From: Bacteroidia bacterium
Lineage (GTDB): Bacteria; Bacteroidota; Bacteroidia; Flavobacteriales_E; Vicingaceae
Reading direction: 5' to 3'
DNA length: 64,000 bases
NCBI GenBank assembly: GCA_030433355.1
Contig: JAUIMG010000011.1
Location: 1-64,000 of the forward strand
Shown: in pieces, positions 17,591 through 25,685 of the stretch
Layout: every line of letters begins with the position of its first letter
Numbering within the stretch: position 1 is the first letter of the stretch
The notes under the pieces: generated by a model
What the model saw: only the letters and a program-made list of their open reading frames with translations
What the model was told of the DNA's origin: nothing
Databases searched by the model: none
Program-made: the position numbers and the translations under genes

Positions 17591-18922
17591 ATGAAAAAAA
17601 TATTATTATTTGGAGCGGGTAGATCAACTTCTGCCTTAATTAATTATTTGCAAACCAATAAAGAAAAAGAAAATTGGCAATTAACTATAGCGGAAAAATT
17701 TCTCGAATCTATTGATGAGAAACTTATTGATGCTCAAACGGAATTAATTTCATTAGATATACAAGATGAAGTAAAGCGCAAGGATTTAGTTGCTAAATCA
17801 GATATTGTGATTTCTATGTTACCTGCAAGAATGCATATCGACATCGTAAAGGACTGTATACAGTTTCGAAAATCTATGGTAACTGCTTCATATGTCTCTG
17901 ATGAGTTGAAGGCTTTAGAAAAGGAAATAGAAGAAAGCGGTATAATTATCTTGAATGAGGTTGGGGTTGACCCTGGTATTGATCATATTTCTGCAAAGAA
18001 ACTTATTGATGAATTGATTAATAGCGGAGCAGAAATTGAAGAGTTTGAAACCTTTACAGGGGGACTTGTGGCTCCCCAATCAGATAATAATCCTTGGGGG
18101 TATAAATTTACTTGGAATCCTAGAAATGTTGTAGTGGCAGGGCAGGGTGGAGCCGTTAAATTTATTCAAGAGGGGACTTACAAGTATATTCCTTACCATA
18201 AATTATTTAGAAGAACAGAAATTATTGAGGTGGAAAAGTATGGGAAGTTTGAAGGTATAGCTAATAGAGATTCTTTAAAATATAGAAGTATATATGGTTT
18301 AGAGAATATCAAAACCATGTATAGAGGAACATTGCGTAGGCCAGGCTTTTGCAGGGCATGGGACGCTTTTGTTCAATTAGGTGCAACAGATGATAGCTTT
18401 ATTATCGAAAACTCAAAGCATTTGACCTATCGAGAGTTTATCAATCTATTTCTCCCTTATAACCCCAACGACTCTGTGGAGTTGAAACTAAGACATTATC
18501 TGAATTTGGCTCAAGACGAAGTAGAGTTGTTTGATAAACTTAAGTGGCTAGATATTTTTGAAGAAATACCAGTGAATCTAGATAGAGCTACTCCAGCTCA
18601 AATATTACAAAGTATATTAGAAAGGAAGTGGAAGTTAGAACCAGAGGATAGGGATATGATAGTTATGTGGCATAGGTTTGCTTATAAACTAAATGGAATA
18701 AATAAGGAAATTCATTCTTCCATGGTTATTGAAGGAGATGAAAATCACACTGCGATGTCTAAAACTGTTGGGTTACCTGTTGGTATTTCTACTAAGCTTA
18801 TTTTAAATCAAGTAATAAGACAAAAGGGCATATGGATTCCAATTCATCCGGATATTTATTTGCCTCTTTATTCTGAGCTAGAAGAACATGGAATTAATTT
18901 TATAGAAAAGGAGATTAATTAG
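17591..18922 (+). CDS. Saccharopine dehydrogenase family oxidoreductase
   Basis: 443 residues. An N-terminal Rossmann fold ('ILLFGAGRSTSALINYL', GxGxxG-like with Ser at the third position) and a central domain with 'TASYVSDELKALEKEIEESG' and 'NEVGVDPGIDHISAKKL' match saccharopine dehydrogenase C-domain proteins. The conserved 'RGTLRRPGFCRAWDAFVQLG' and 'GISTKLILNQVI' also fit. In eukaryotes this half, as LYS9 or AASS, oxidises saccharopine to glutamate and aminoadipate semialdehyde. In Bacteroidota homologues it may act in lysine catabolism or in a polyamine-type condensation. Its 3' end overlaps the FAH-family gene by 4 nt, tail to tail. Confidence 0.9.
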   Translation: MKKILLFGAGRSTSALINYLQTNKEKENWQLTIAEKFLESIDEKLIDAQTELISLDIQDEVKRKDLVAKSDIVISMLPARMHIDIVKDCIQFRKSMVTASYVSDELKALEKEIEESGIIILNEVGVDPGIDHISAKKLIDELINSGAEIEEFETFTGGLVAPQSDNNPWGYKFTWNPRNVVVAGQGGAVKFIQEGTYKYIPYHKLFRRTEIIEVEKYGKFEGIANRDSLKYRSIYGLENIKTMYRGTLRRPGFCRAWDAFVQLGATDDSFIIENSKHLTYREFINLFLPYNPNDSVELKLRHYLNLAQDEVELFDKLKWLDIFEEIPVNLDRATPAQILQSILERKWKLEPEDRDMIVMWHRFAYKLNGINKEIHSSMVIEGDENHTAMSKTVGLPVGISTKLILNQVIRQKGIWIPIHPDIYLPLYSELEEHGINFIEKEIN

Positions 18923-19530
18923 CGAACCGAAATTTCTAACACTTTCTTGTTTTCTAAATATCCTTCAAAATTATCTCCTATTGCTATGGGCCCAACTCCA
19001 GCAGGAGTTCCGGTAAATATTAAGTCTCCAATTTTTAAAGTTATAAATGAGGAGACATAAGCAATAATAGAATCTATATCAAAAATCATATCTGATGTGT
19101 TGCCTTCTTGTTTTTTCTCGCCATTTATATTTAAAGAAAAGGATAAATTATTTAGCTCTTTAAATTCAGTTTTTGGCAGAAATTTCCCAACAGCAGCAGA
19201 ACCGTCAAAAGCTTTAGCTTTTTCCCAAGGAAGTCCTTTTTCTTTGCATTCTTCTTGAATATCTCTTGCGGTGAAATCAATGCCAAGGCTTAATTCGTCA
19301 TAATATTTATTAGCGAATTCTTTCTGAATATGTTTTCCAACCTTCTTGATACGAATTACAACTTCAGCTTCGTAATGAATATCTTTGGAAAATTCTGGAT
19401 AGAAAAAAGGGTGATTTTTTAGGGGAATAGCCGTTTCAGGCTTTAAAAAAATTACGGGCTCTTTAGGAATAGGATTGTTTAATTCTTTTGCATGTTTTGC
19501 ATAATTCCTTCCTACGCATATAATTTTCAT
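18919..19530 (-). CDS. Fumarylacetoacetate hydrolase family protein (FAHD1-like)
   Basis: 203 residues, the small single-domain FAH fold. 'ICVGRNYAKHAKEL' at the N-terminus, 'HYEAEVVIRI' with the metal-binding Glu pair, 'LGIDFTARDIQEECKEKGLP' and 'GDLIFTGTPAGVGPI' are characteristic. Family members are Mg-dependent hydrolases, decarboxylases or tautomerases of acylpyruvates and oxaloacetate. True fumarylacetoacetase is a separate, longer gene at 42738-44012, so this one is not the tyrosine-pathway enzyme. It overlaps the exonuclease gene by 4 nt and is probably co-translated with it. Confidence 0.92.
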   Translation of the reverse strand: MKIICVGRNYAKHAKELNNPIPKEPVIFLKPETAIPLKNHPFFYPEFSKDIHYEAEVVIRIKKVGKHIQKEFANKYYDELSLGIDFTARDIQEECKEKGLPWEKAKAFDGSAAVGKFLPKTEFKELNNLSFSLNINGEKKQEGNTSDMIFDIDSIIAYVSSFITLKIGDLIFTGTPAGVGPIAIGDNFEGYLENKKVLEISVR

Positions 19531-20297
19531 TGATTGTTGAACCCCCTTAATTTTATTGCGGTTAATACTTTCTTAGTATACTGAGGGAAATCCCCATTAA
19601 TCATCCAATTGTAATAGGAAGGCTCTTTTTCTAATACTTCAGATACCAATTTCCCTTTATGTTTCCCAAAGTTAAAAACCTCCTCTTTATTTTCGTTGAA
19701 AACAATTCTTCCTATCAAATCAGCATTATTATTTCTTTTAGAAAATTCGGATAAGAAGTCAACGTTATTTTCTAGGTCTTCATATCTCTCAACTTGAGCC
19801 TCTAGAATTTCATAGGTAGCTTTTATATCAGCTTCTGCACTGTGCGCATCAATCAATTCTTTATCGCAATAGAATTGGTAAGCAGCGGATAAAGTTCTTT
19901 GTTCCATTTTATGGAAGATATTTTGAACATCTACAAGACTTCTATTATTGATTTCGAAATCTACGCCAACTCTCAAGAATTCCTCAACTAATAAGGGTAC
20001 ATCAAATTTATTGGAGTTAAAACCTGCAAGATCACTATTTCCGATGAAATTTGCTAAGCTCTTAGCAACGGCCTTAAAAGTTGGCTCATCTTTAACATCC
20101 TCATCAAATATGCCATGAATCTCAGAACTTTCCTTAGGAATTGGCATTTCTGGATTTATTCTTCTCGTCTTAATTTCCTTTTTGCCGTCAGGATTAAGTT
20201 TTAGAATAGATATTTCCACAATTCTATCTTTGGCAACATCTACTCCTGTGGTTTCAAGGTCAAAGAATACAATTGGCTTTTTAAGTTCTAAAGGCAT
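19527..20297 (-). CDS. DEDDh 3'-5' exonuclease with ExoX-like C-terminal domain
   Basis: 256 residues. The DnaQ-type exonuclease (about 5-175) shows 'FFDLETTGVD' (Exo I), 'LAGFNSNKFDVPLL' (Exo II) and 'DAHSAEADIKATYEI' (Exo III, DEDDh type with His). After a linker, the C-terminal segment 'FNFGKHKGKLVSEVLEKEPS' and 'YYNWMINGDFPQYTKKVL' matches the small domain seen at the end of exodeoxyribonuclease X-type proteins. No polymerase domain is present. Probable role: removing 3' ends in repair or RNA turnover. It lies between porE-like and FAH-family genes; the gap to the PorE-like stop is 7 nt. Confidence 0.92.
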   Translation of the reverse strand: MPLELKKPIVFFDLETTGVDVAKDRIVEISILKLNPDGKKEIKTRRINPEMPIPKESSEIHGIFDEDVKDEPTFKAVAKSLANFIGNSDLAGFNSNKFDVPLLVEEFLRVGVDFEINNRSLVDVQNIFHKMEQRTLSAAYQFYCDKELIDAHSAEADIKATYEILEAQVERYEDLENNVDFLSEFSKRNNNADLIGRIVFNENKEEVFNFGKHKGKLVSEVLEKEPSYYNWMINGDFPQYTKKVLTAIKLRGFNNQ

Positions 20298-20304
20298 TAA
20301 AAAA

Positions 20305-23300
20305 TTACTTTATAAAAATTCTAACATATTGATGCTTCTCATAGGTAGCTCTGTTCTTTAAAGCATCATAATTATATTCAGGTCCTGTAATTAAAGTATT
20401 GATGTCAATAAAATTATATTGCTCTTCTGTTAAGCCTTTTGCTTTGAATACCTTTTCCAATAACCTTTTCGTATCGTATGCTCTTCGTTTGGTTAAAATG
20501 GAATTAGACTTCCAAGTTTTAGTTGGCACTTTAGAAGCACTAGATGTGATTATCACTTTAGCACTGCCTCTTTTAGCAACTATTTCCGCTATATCATCAA
20601 CAAATGAAATAAAGTCTTTATTAGATTCATTGATGTCTTTCGCATTATAAGGGAAATACTTCTGGAAGTATACAATAACATCTTTTAACTCTTTAGGCTG
20701 CGGATAAGTGTCCTTATACGCTAATTGATCCTCAACATCCAAGGTGTAAGACTTAAGAGCAAAACCTATAGGTCTCGGAACAAATTCATATACTCCAGGT
20801 CTTACCTTCATAAAGGTAAGTTCTTCTCCATATTCATTGGTGAAAACAAGTTCTGCATTATCAGGAAAGTCTCCTTCAAATTCTACTTCATACCTTCTAT
20901 CTAGACTAAGTTGGCTAAATTTAAAGGAACCTTCATTGTCAGTTATAGTAGATTGAATGATATTACCTTGAGAATCTCTCAAATTAACCTTAACATCGGC
21001 AATAGCTTTTCCATTACTTGTTGCTACCCCATTTATAACAGAACCTGCTTTTGGTTTTCCATTTGGAAGGTACTGATACTTTCCATCTCCTATTTTAACG
21101 AACATTAGCTCTTGTCCGTACTCATTCATTATTACAAGATCAGATCCATCTGGGAATTTGCCCTCAAATTCTAAAATATAGGAGGAATTAAGATCTAATT
21201 GAGAAAAGTTAAAGCTGCCTTCAACATCGGTAATTGTCTCTTGATAGACATTGCCTTTTTCATCTTTTAATTTAACAGTTATTCCACCTAAACCTTTACC
21301 ATCTTTCTTTAGACTGCCGTTAAACGAGCTTCCTAATTTTGATTTTCTTCCTGGAATATATTCGAATTCCCCATTACCAATTCTTTTGAAATTTAGTTCT
21401 TGTCCAAATTCATTGATTAAAATTAAATCAGGGTTATCCGGAAAATCTCCATCAAATAATAAACGGTAGCCTTTCTCTAAGTCTAAACTTTTAAAAGTAA
21501 ATGAGCCATTGTTATCTGTGATTTCTTGTTGTAGCAGATTTCCATCTGAGTCTAATAATTTAATATTTAAATTACTTATTGGCCTACCATTTTTGGAAAC
21601 AACACCTCCAATCTCAGAGCCACTATTAATGGAAGCTTTTGGATCGTAAACATAAACTCCATCCCCTTTGTTAGCAAATCTCAATTTCTCTCCGAACTCG
21701 TTGGTTAAAACCAATTCTAAATTATCATACGCTCCTTCAAATTCTAGTGAATATTCTTTATCCATATCTAAATTGCTAAATATGAATTTCCCATCTTTAT
21801 CCGTTACTGTCTCACCTACTATATTTCCATTTTCGTCTTTTAATAATACAGTTGCTCCAACTAAAGCTATACCACCAGATTTTGCATAGCCTATAACTTG
21901 GTCTCCTTTTTTGGAAGAGCTTGGTTCAACATATTCGTAAACTCCTTCTGCAACTTTTCTAAATTTTAGCTCTTCACCAAATTCATTAATTATTACAATT
22001 TCTGTATTGTCCGAAAAGTCCCCATCAAATACCAATCTGTACTTATTGTCTAAAGAAAGTTTGTCGTAGGAGAATTCTCCGTTCTCATCGGTTTGCAATA
22101 AGGCAATTAAAAAATTGAAATTATCCTCTAGTCTAATTTTTACTCCCTTTAATGGTTCTCCATTAGAAGTTATTTTGCCTGATAAAGCTCTTGCGCTTAT
22201 TCCATAAAACTCATAAGGGAATTTCGATGGAACAAAAATGGCAGTTTTATCATCTATTATATCAAACGGAACTTGTTCCCCTTTATCATTTTTAAGATTG
22301 AGCTGATGCGTTCTTAAATTTGTTTTATCATCTCCACCTATTCTTAACAAGTAAGTTTTAGATGGGTCTAATTCTGTAAACAAAAATCCTCCTGATTGAT
22401 CAGTCTGAGTAGATAGCAATTCATTGCCTTGTTCATCTAATAAAGTAATTGTTATACTGTCTGCTGCTATACTATCATTAACCATTAATCTGCCACTAAC
22501 GGATGCACGGTTTAAGTTAGTTGTAGTGATCCTACTGATACCTTCGGTAACTCTAACAGGTTTTAGTCTAATGTCTTTGTATATCTCCTGATAGCTAGCT
22601 CCTGCAGGAACATAAATGTCTTCTTCATAAGTTTCAAAGTCATCTGCTTCATAGATGAAGTGATAACTATTATTAGGTTCAAGAATTGCTGAAAATTGTC
22701 CATCTCTTTGTCTAGGATTGTAATAACCCACAAGCTCGCCTGTATTATTGTTGGTGATTGATACTTGCGCTCCAGCCGGCGGAACACTGTTATCTAAATA
22801 GGTGAACTCACCTCTATACAGTGTTAGAGGTATTTCTTCAGAATCTATTAGTCTTAACATATAGATATCATTTTCACCGTAGCCTCCTTCTTTAAAGGAA
22901 GAGAAATATGCTCTTTTACCATCTGGTGTAGTTACAAAAAATGCATCGTCATCTACAGAGTTTATTGGATACCCAAGGTTTATTGGTTCACTCCAACCTG
23001 AGTCGCTTCTTGTAGAAGTGAAAATATCGTAACCTCCCATTGAAGGGTGTCCATTGGAACTAAAATATAGTGTTTTCCCATCTGGATGCATAAAAACTCC
23101 ATCTTCATCACTATCCGTATTAATGGTGCTACCGATGTTTTGTGCTGCAGCCCATTTTTTATTTGGCAGCTTTCTACAGAAATAGATATCTTTTCCTCCA
23201 TTTCCACCTTCTCTATCACTAACAAAGTACAAAATCTCTTCATCTGGAGAGATTGCAACATGCGATTCAAAAGCATCTGAATTTATGTCCGAGCCTAATA

Positions 23301-24171
23301 ATTCTGGTTGCGACCACTTTTCAAAACCTGCGGAGTCGGATAATAAATGACTTTCATACAATGCTCCATCTCCTTTGTCTCCTCTATAGATAAAAAGTGT
23401 TTTCCCATTCACAGAAATATTTACTGTCGCTTCGTGATTTGAAGAGCTAATATTAAGTAGTCTAGGTTCACTCCAATTTCCATCTTCCTCTTTGAAGGAG
23501 ACATAAATATCTTCGTAGTATTTGCCATCTACTGGGTCTACAAGACCATAGTTTGAGCTGTCTTCTCTTAATCTTCTAGAGGTATAATATATGGCAGATT
23601 CATCAATTCTAACCACAGGACTTATTTCTGAAAATTTACTATTCAGCTTAGCCCCAAGGTTTGTAATCTCAACTTCTCTTGGGTTTGCAATTGCTTGTTT
23701 AGCAAAAGAGGTCATTGCAATTCTTCGGTCTACATCTTTGTACAAGTAATGCTTTTCATTTATGTAGGTTTTAAATTTTTCAAAACTTTCTTTTGCTTTG
23801 TCGAATTGATAATCAGCGTGTTGAGTGAGTCCGTAATAGTAATATGCATCTACAGGTGCTCTCTTTTCTTTCGGATTATATGGTGTATAATTAGGACTTA
23901 CAAAAGGGATAGCCTTTTCAAAATACTCCAATGCTTTCGATTTTTCTTTAATATCAGCAGAGTTTAACAAGGCTACACCAATGTTAAAATTTAGATTAGC
24001 ATTATCAGGTCTAGTTTCATGAAGTTCATTTAGAAAAGGCAAAGCCTCAGAAAACCTTTTTTCGTCCATTAAATAATAAGCCTCTAAAAACTTTTCTCTG
24101 TCGCTCATTTGAGCATTTATATAGAATAGAGGGATAAAGAATAGGAATAATGTGGTTAGATTTTTTTTCAT
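20305..24171 (-). CDS. PorE-like T9SS-associated protein: TPR, PD40 propeller, five tandem CarboxypepD-like modules, OmpA-like end
   Basis: About 1288 residues, starting at ATG 24171 (MKKNLTTLFLFFIPLFYINA signal peptide); an upstream in-frame start adds six residues without purpose. Order: TPR region (about 30-170), PD40/WD40-like propeller (about 185-450, blades such as 'DIYFCRKLPNKKW' and 'KTLYFSSNGHPSMGGYDIF'), CarboxypepD_reg-like domains (455-650), five near-identical modules of about 95 residues (665-1137), and a C-terminal OmpA-like domain ('SSASKVPTKTWKSNSILTKRRA') expected to bind peptidoglycan. This is the PorE architecture of the type IX secretion system, but signal peptidase II Cys is not evident and the module expansion is unusual. 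It probably spans outer membrane and cell wall. Confidence 0.85.
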   Translation of the reverse strand: MKKNLTTLFLFFIPLFYINAQMSDREKFLEAYYLMDEKRFSEALPFLNELHETRPDNANLNFNIGVALLNSADIKEKSKALEYFEKAIPFVSPNYTPYNPKEKRAPVDAYYYYGLTQHADYQFDKAKESFEKFKTYINEKHYLYKDVDRRIAMTSFAKQAIANPREVEITNLGAKLNSKFSEISPVVRIDESAIYYTSRRLREDSSNYGLVDPVDGKYYEDIYVSFKEEDGNWSEPRLLNISSSNHEATVNISVNGKTLFIYRGDKGDGALYESHLLSDSAGFEKWSQPELLGSDINSDAFESHVAISPDEEILYFVSDREGGNGGKDIYFCRKLPNKKWAAAQNIGSTINTDSDEDGVFMHPDGKTLYFSSNGHPSMGGYDIFTSTRSDSGWSEPINLGYPINSVDDDAFFVTTPDGKRAYFSSFKEGGYGENDIYMLRLIDSEEIPLTLYRGEFTYLDNSVPPAGAQVSITNNNTGELVGYYNPRQRDGQFSAILEPNNSYHFIYEADDFETYEEDIYVPAGASYQEIYKDIRLKPVRVTEGISRITTTNLNRASVSGRLMVNDSIAADSITITLLDEQGNELLSTQTDQSGGFLFTELDPSKTYLLRIGGDDKTNLRTHQLNLKNDKGEQVPFDIIDDKTAIFVPSKFPYEFYGISARALSGKITSNGEPLKGVKIRLEDNFNFLIALLQTDENGEFSYDKLSLDNKYRLVFDGDFSDNTEIVIINEFGEELKFRKVAEGVYEYVEPSSSKKGDQVIGYAKSGGIALVGATVLLKDENGNIVGETVTDKDGKFIFSNLDMDKEYSLEFEGAYDNLELVLTNEFGEKLRFANKGDGVYVYDPKASINSGSEIGGVVSKNGRPISNLNIKLLDSDGNLLQQEITDNNGSFTFKSLDLEKGYRLLFDGDFPDNPDLILINEFGQELNFKRIGNGEFEYIPGRKSKLGSSFNGSLKKDGKGLGGITVKLKDEKGNVYQETITDVEGSFNFSQLDLNSSYILEFEGKFPDGSDLVIMNEYGQELMFVKIGDGKYQYLPNGKPKAGSVINGVATSNGKAIADVKVNLRDSQGNIIQSTITDNEGSFKFSQLSLDRRYEVEFEGDFPDNAELVFTNEYGEELTFMKVRPGVYEFVPRPIGFALKSYTLDVEDQLAYKDTYPQPKELKDVIVYFQKYFPYNAKDINESNKDFISFVDDIAEIVAKRGSAKVIITSSASKVPTKTWKSNSILTKRRAYDTKRLLEKVFKAKGLTEEQYNFIDINTLITGPEYNYDALKNRATYEKHQYVRIFIK
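20777..22196 (-). repeat. Five tandem ~285-bp repeats inside the PorE-like gene
   Basis: Five consecutive modules of about 95 codons share 'NEFGEELKF', 'G.YEYV', a core 'G.SFTFKSLDLEKGYRLLF' and 'DGDFPDN'. The DNA copies are visibly alike (for example the recurrent antisense of 'ATTAATGAATTTGG'). They look like duplicated CarboxypepD_reg/CnaB-like beta sandwiches that extend the periplasmic arm. Copies have diverged to roughly half identity by eye, so this is not a very recent expansion. Confidence 0.85.
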
Positions 24172-24214
24172 TAGACAGTTAAATATCAATATACTAGATT
24201 CGAACTAGATAGCC

Positions 24215-24222
24215 ACAAATAT
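24215..24222 (-). promoter_or_regulatory. Bacteroidota -7 box upstream of the PorE-like gene
   Basis: On the minus strand TATATTTG fits the phylum -7 consensus TAnnTTTG, about 45 nt before the ATG at 24171. No convincing -33 TTTG lies at the usual distance. A near-palindrome (CTAGATTCGAACTAG, 24194-24208) between box and start could be an operator, but this is only a suggestion. Confidence 0.4.
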
Positions 24223-24229
24223 ATTCATT

Positions 24230-24258
24230 AAGGAAAATAAAAGTTTATTTTATTCCTT
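24230..24258 (-). terminator. Possible terminator hairpin after the E2 gene
   Basis: AAAATAAA and TTTATTTT form a perfect 8-bp AT-only stem with a 2-nt gap, flanked by AAGGA and TCCTT. It lies 29-57 nt past the E2 stop in the minus direction. The stem is AT-rich and weak and no clear U tract follows, so the call is tentative. Confidence 0.3.
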
Positions 24259-24286
24259 TTATATATAAAAATTAATTGTTAATCGA

Positions 24287-25594
24287 TTAAAAATCCCTGT
24301 TTATATCAAAGTCTTCTAAAATTTTTGCAACTCTTTGAACAAAACTTCCACCTAAGGAACCATCTACAACTCTGTGGTCGTAAGAGAGAGATAAGAACAT
24401 CATATGTCTCACTCCAATCGTATCACCAAAAGGTGTTTCAATCACTGCGGGTTTCTTTCTAATTGCTCCAACCGCCATTATTGCAACCTGAGGTTGGTTA
24501 ATAATTGGAGTCCCCATTACATTGCCAAAAGTGCCAACATTAGTAACAGTAAATGTTCCTCCTTGTATTTCATCCGGACTTAATTTATTGTTTCTAGCTC
24601 TATTTGCTAAATCATTTACATTCTTGGTTAATCCAATTAAATTCTTTTGGTCGGCATCTCTAATTACAGGAACAATTAAATTGCCACTTGGCAATGCAGT
24701 TGCCATGCCTAAGTTGATATGTTTTCTTACAATAATATTGTCGCCATCTACAGAAACATTTATCATCGGCATTTCTTTAATTGCCTTTGCAACAGCTTCC
24801 ATAATAAGAGGAGTGAAAGTGATTTTTTCACCTTCTCTGCTTTGAAATTCGTTTTTAACTTTATTTCTCCACATTACCATATTGGTTACATCTGCCTCTA
24901 CAAAAGAAGTAACATGAGCGGAAGTTTGTTTAGACATTGTCATATGCTCAGAAATCATCTTTCTCATTCTATCCATCTGAATGATTTCATCTCCATTGTC
25001 TAAAATAATAGCTTGTTTCGTTGTCTTCGTTTCTACTTTATTCGATTTTGTAGTGGCAACTTTAGGAACATTACCATTTGATCTGTTTTCTAAATAAGCA
25101 AGTAAATCATTTTTAGTAACCCTTTGATTGGCTCCTGTACCTTTTATTGAATCAATCTCTTCTTGACTCAAATTTTCTTTCGTAGCAATGCTCTTTACCA
25201 GTGGAGAATAAAATCTTCCTTCAGAGGAAAACTTACTCACTACTTCAGATTGCTCCGCTATTGCAGAATTTATACTATCTACTTTTTCTTCAATAGTGAC
25301 TTCTTCTTTTGGGGTATCAGAATTTGTTGTAGTTTCAGATTGACTACTCTCTCCTTCAACTTCTATAATTGCAATAGCTTGGCCAACTTGAACTACTTCA
25401 TCTTCTTGAAATAGAATTTTTTTAATAACACCATCATTTGGAGAAGGAATCTCAGAGTCAACTTTATCCGTAGCAATTTCTAAAACAGGTTCTTCAGCTT
25501 CAATACTGTCTCCTTCAGATTTAAGCCATTTGGTGATTGTAGCTTCTGCTACACTTTCTCCCATTTTGGGCATTATAAGTTCTATTTCTGCCAT
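24287..25594 (-). CDS. 2-oxo acid dehydrogenase E2 component (lipoyl acyltransferase)
   Basis: 435 residues with the standard order: one lipoyl domain (2-76, lipoylated Lys44 in 'EIATDKVDSE'), an acidic linker, a peripheral E3-binding domain (about 128-170, 'PLVKSIATKENL...RVTKNDLLAYL') and the acyltransferase core (about 205-433). The catalytic His407 and Asp411 are in 'SYDHRVVDGSLGG'. The single lipoyl domain and 'MRKMISEHMTMSKQTSAH' resemble branched-chain or 2-oxoglutarate E2; acetyltransferase E2 is less likely. No E1 or E3 gene is adjacent. The start is ATG at 25594. Confidence 0.93.
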   Translation of the reverse strand: MAEIELIMPKMGESVAEATITKWLKSEGDSIEAEEPVLEIATDKVDSEIPSPNDGVIKKILFQEDEVVQVGQAIAIIEVEGESSQSETTTNSDTPKEEVTIEEKVDSINSAIAEQSEVVSKFSSEGRFYSPLVKSIATKENLSQEEIDSIKGTGANQRVTKNDLLAYLENRSNGNVPKVATTKSNKVETKTTKQAIILDNGDEIIQMDRMRKMISEHMTMSKQTSAHVTSFVEADVTNMVMWRNKVKNEFQSREGEKITFTPLIMEAVAKAIKEMPMINVSVDGDNIIVRKHINLGMATALPSGNLIVPVIRDADQKNLIGLTKNVNDLANRARNNKLSPDEIQGGTFTVTNVGTFGNVMGTPIINQPQVAIMAVGAIRKKPAVIETPFGDTIGVRHMMFLSLSYDHRVVDGSLGGSFVQRVAKILEDFDINRDF

Positions 25595-25619
25595 TCTTTT
25601 CGTGCTATAAATTAATTTG

Positions 25620-25649
25620 CAAAATTAAGTAAATATCTAAAGAGATAAA
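25620..25649 (-). promoter_or_regulatory. Candidate promoter of the E2 gene
   Basis: On the minus strand TTTA is followed after 18 nt by TAATTTTG (25620-25627), a match to the -7 consensus TAnnTTTG. It is 26 nt upstream of the E2 ATG. The -33 element deviates from TTTG by one base. Confidence 0.4.
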
Positions 25650-25685
25650 GTAGCTTTTTGTTTCCAGGTTTTAGACAAAAAATAC

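Noticed and set aside
22563-23276. Minus-strand frames inside the PorE-like gene
   Set aside because: They are out-of-frame readings of the propeller-coding DNA.
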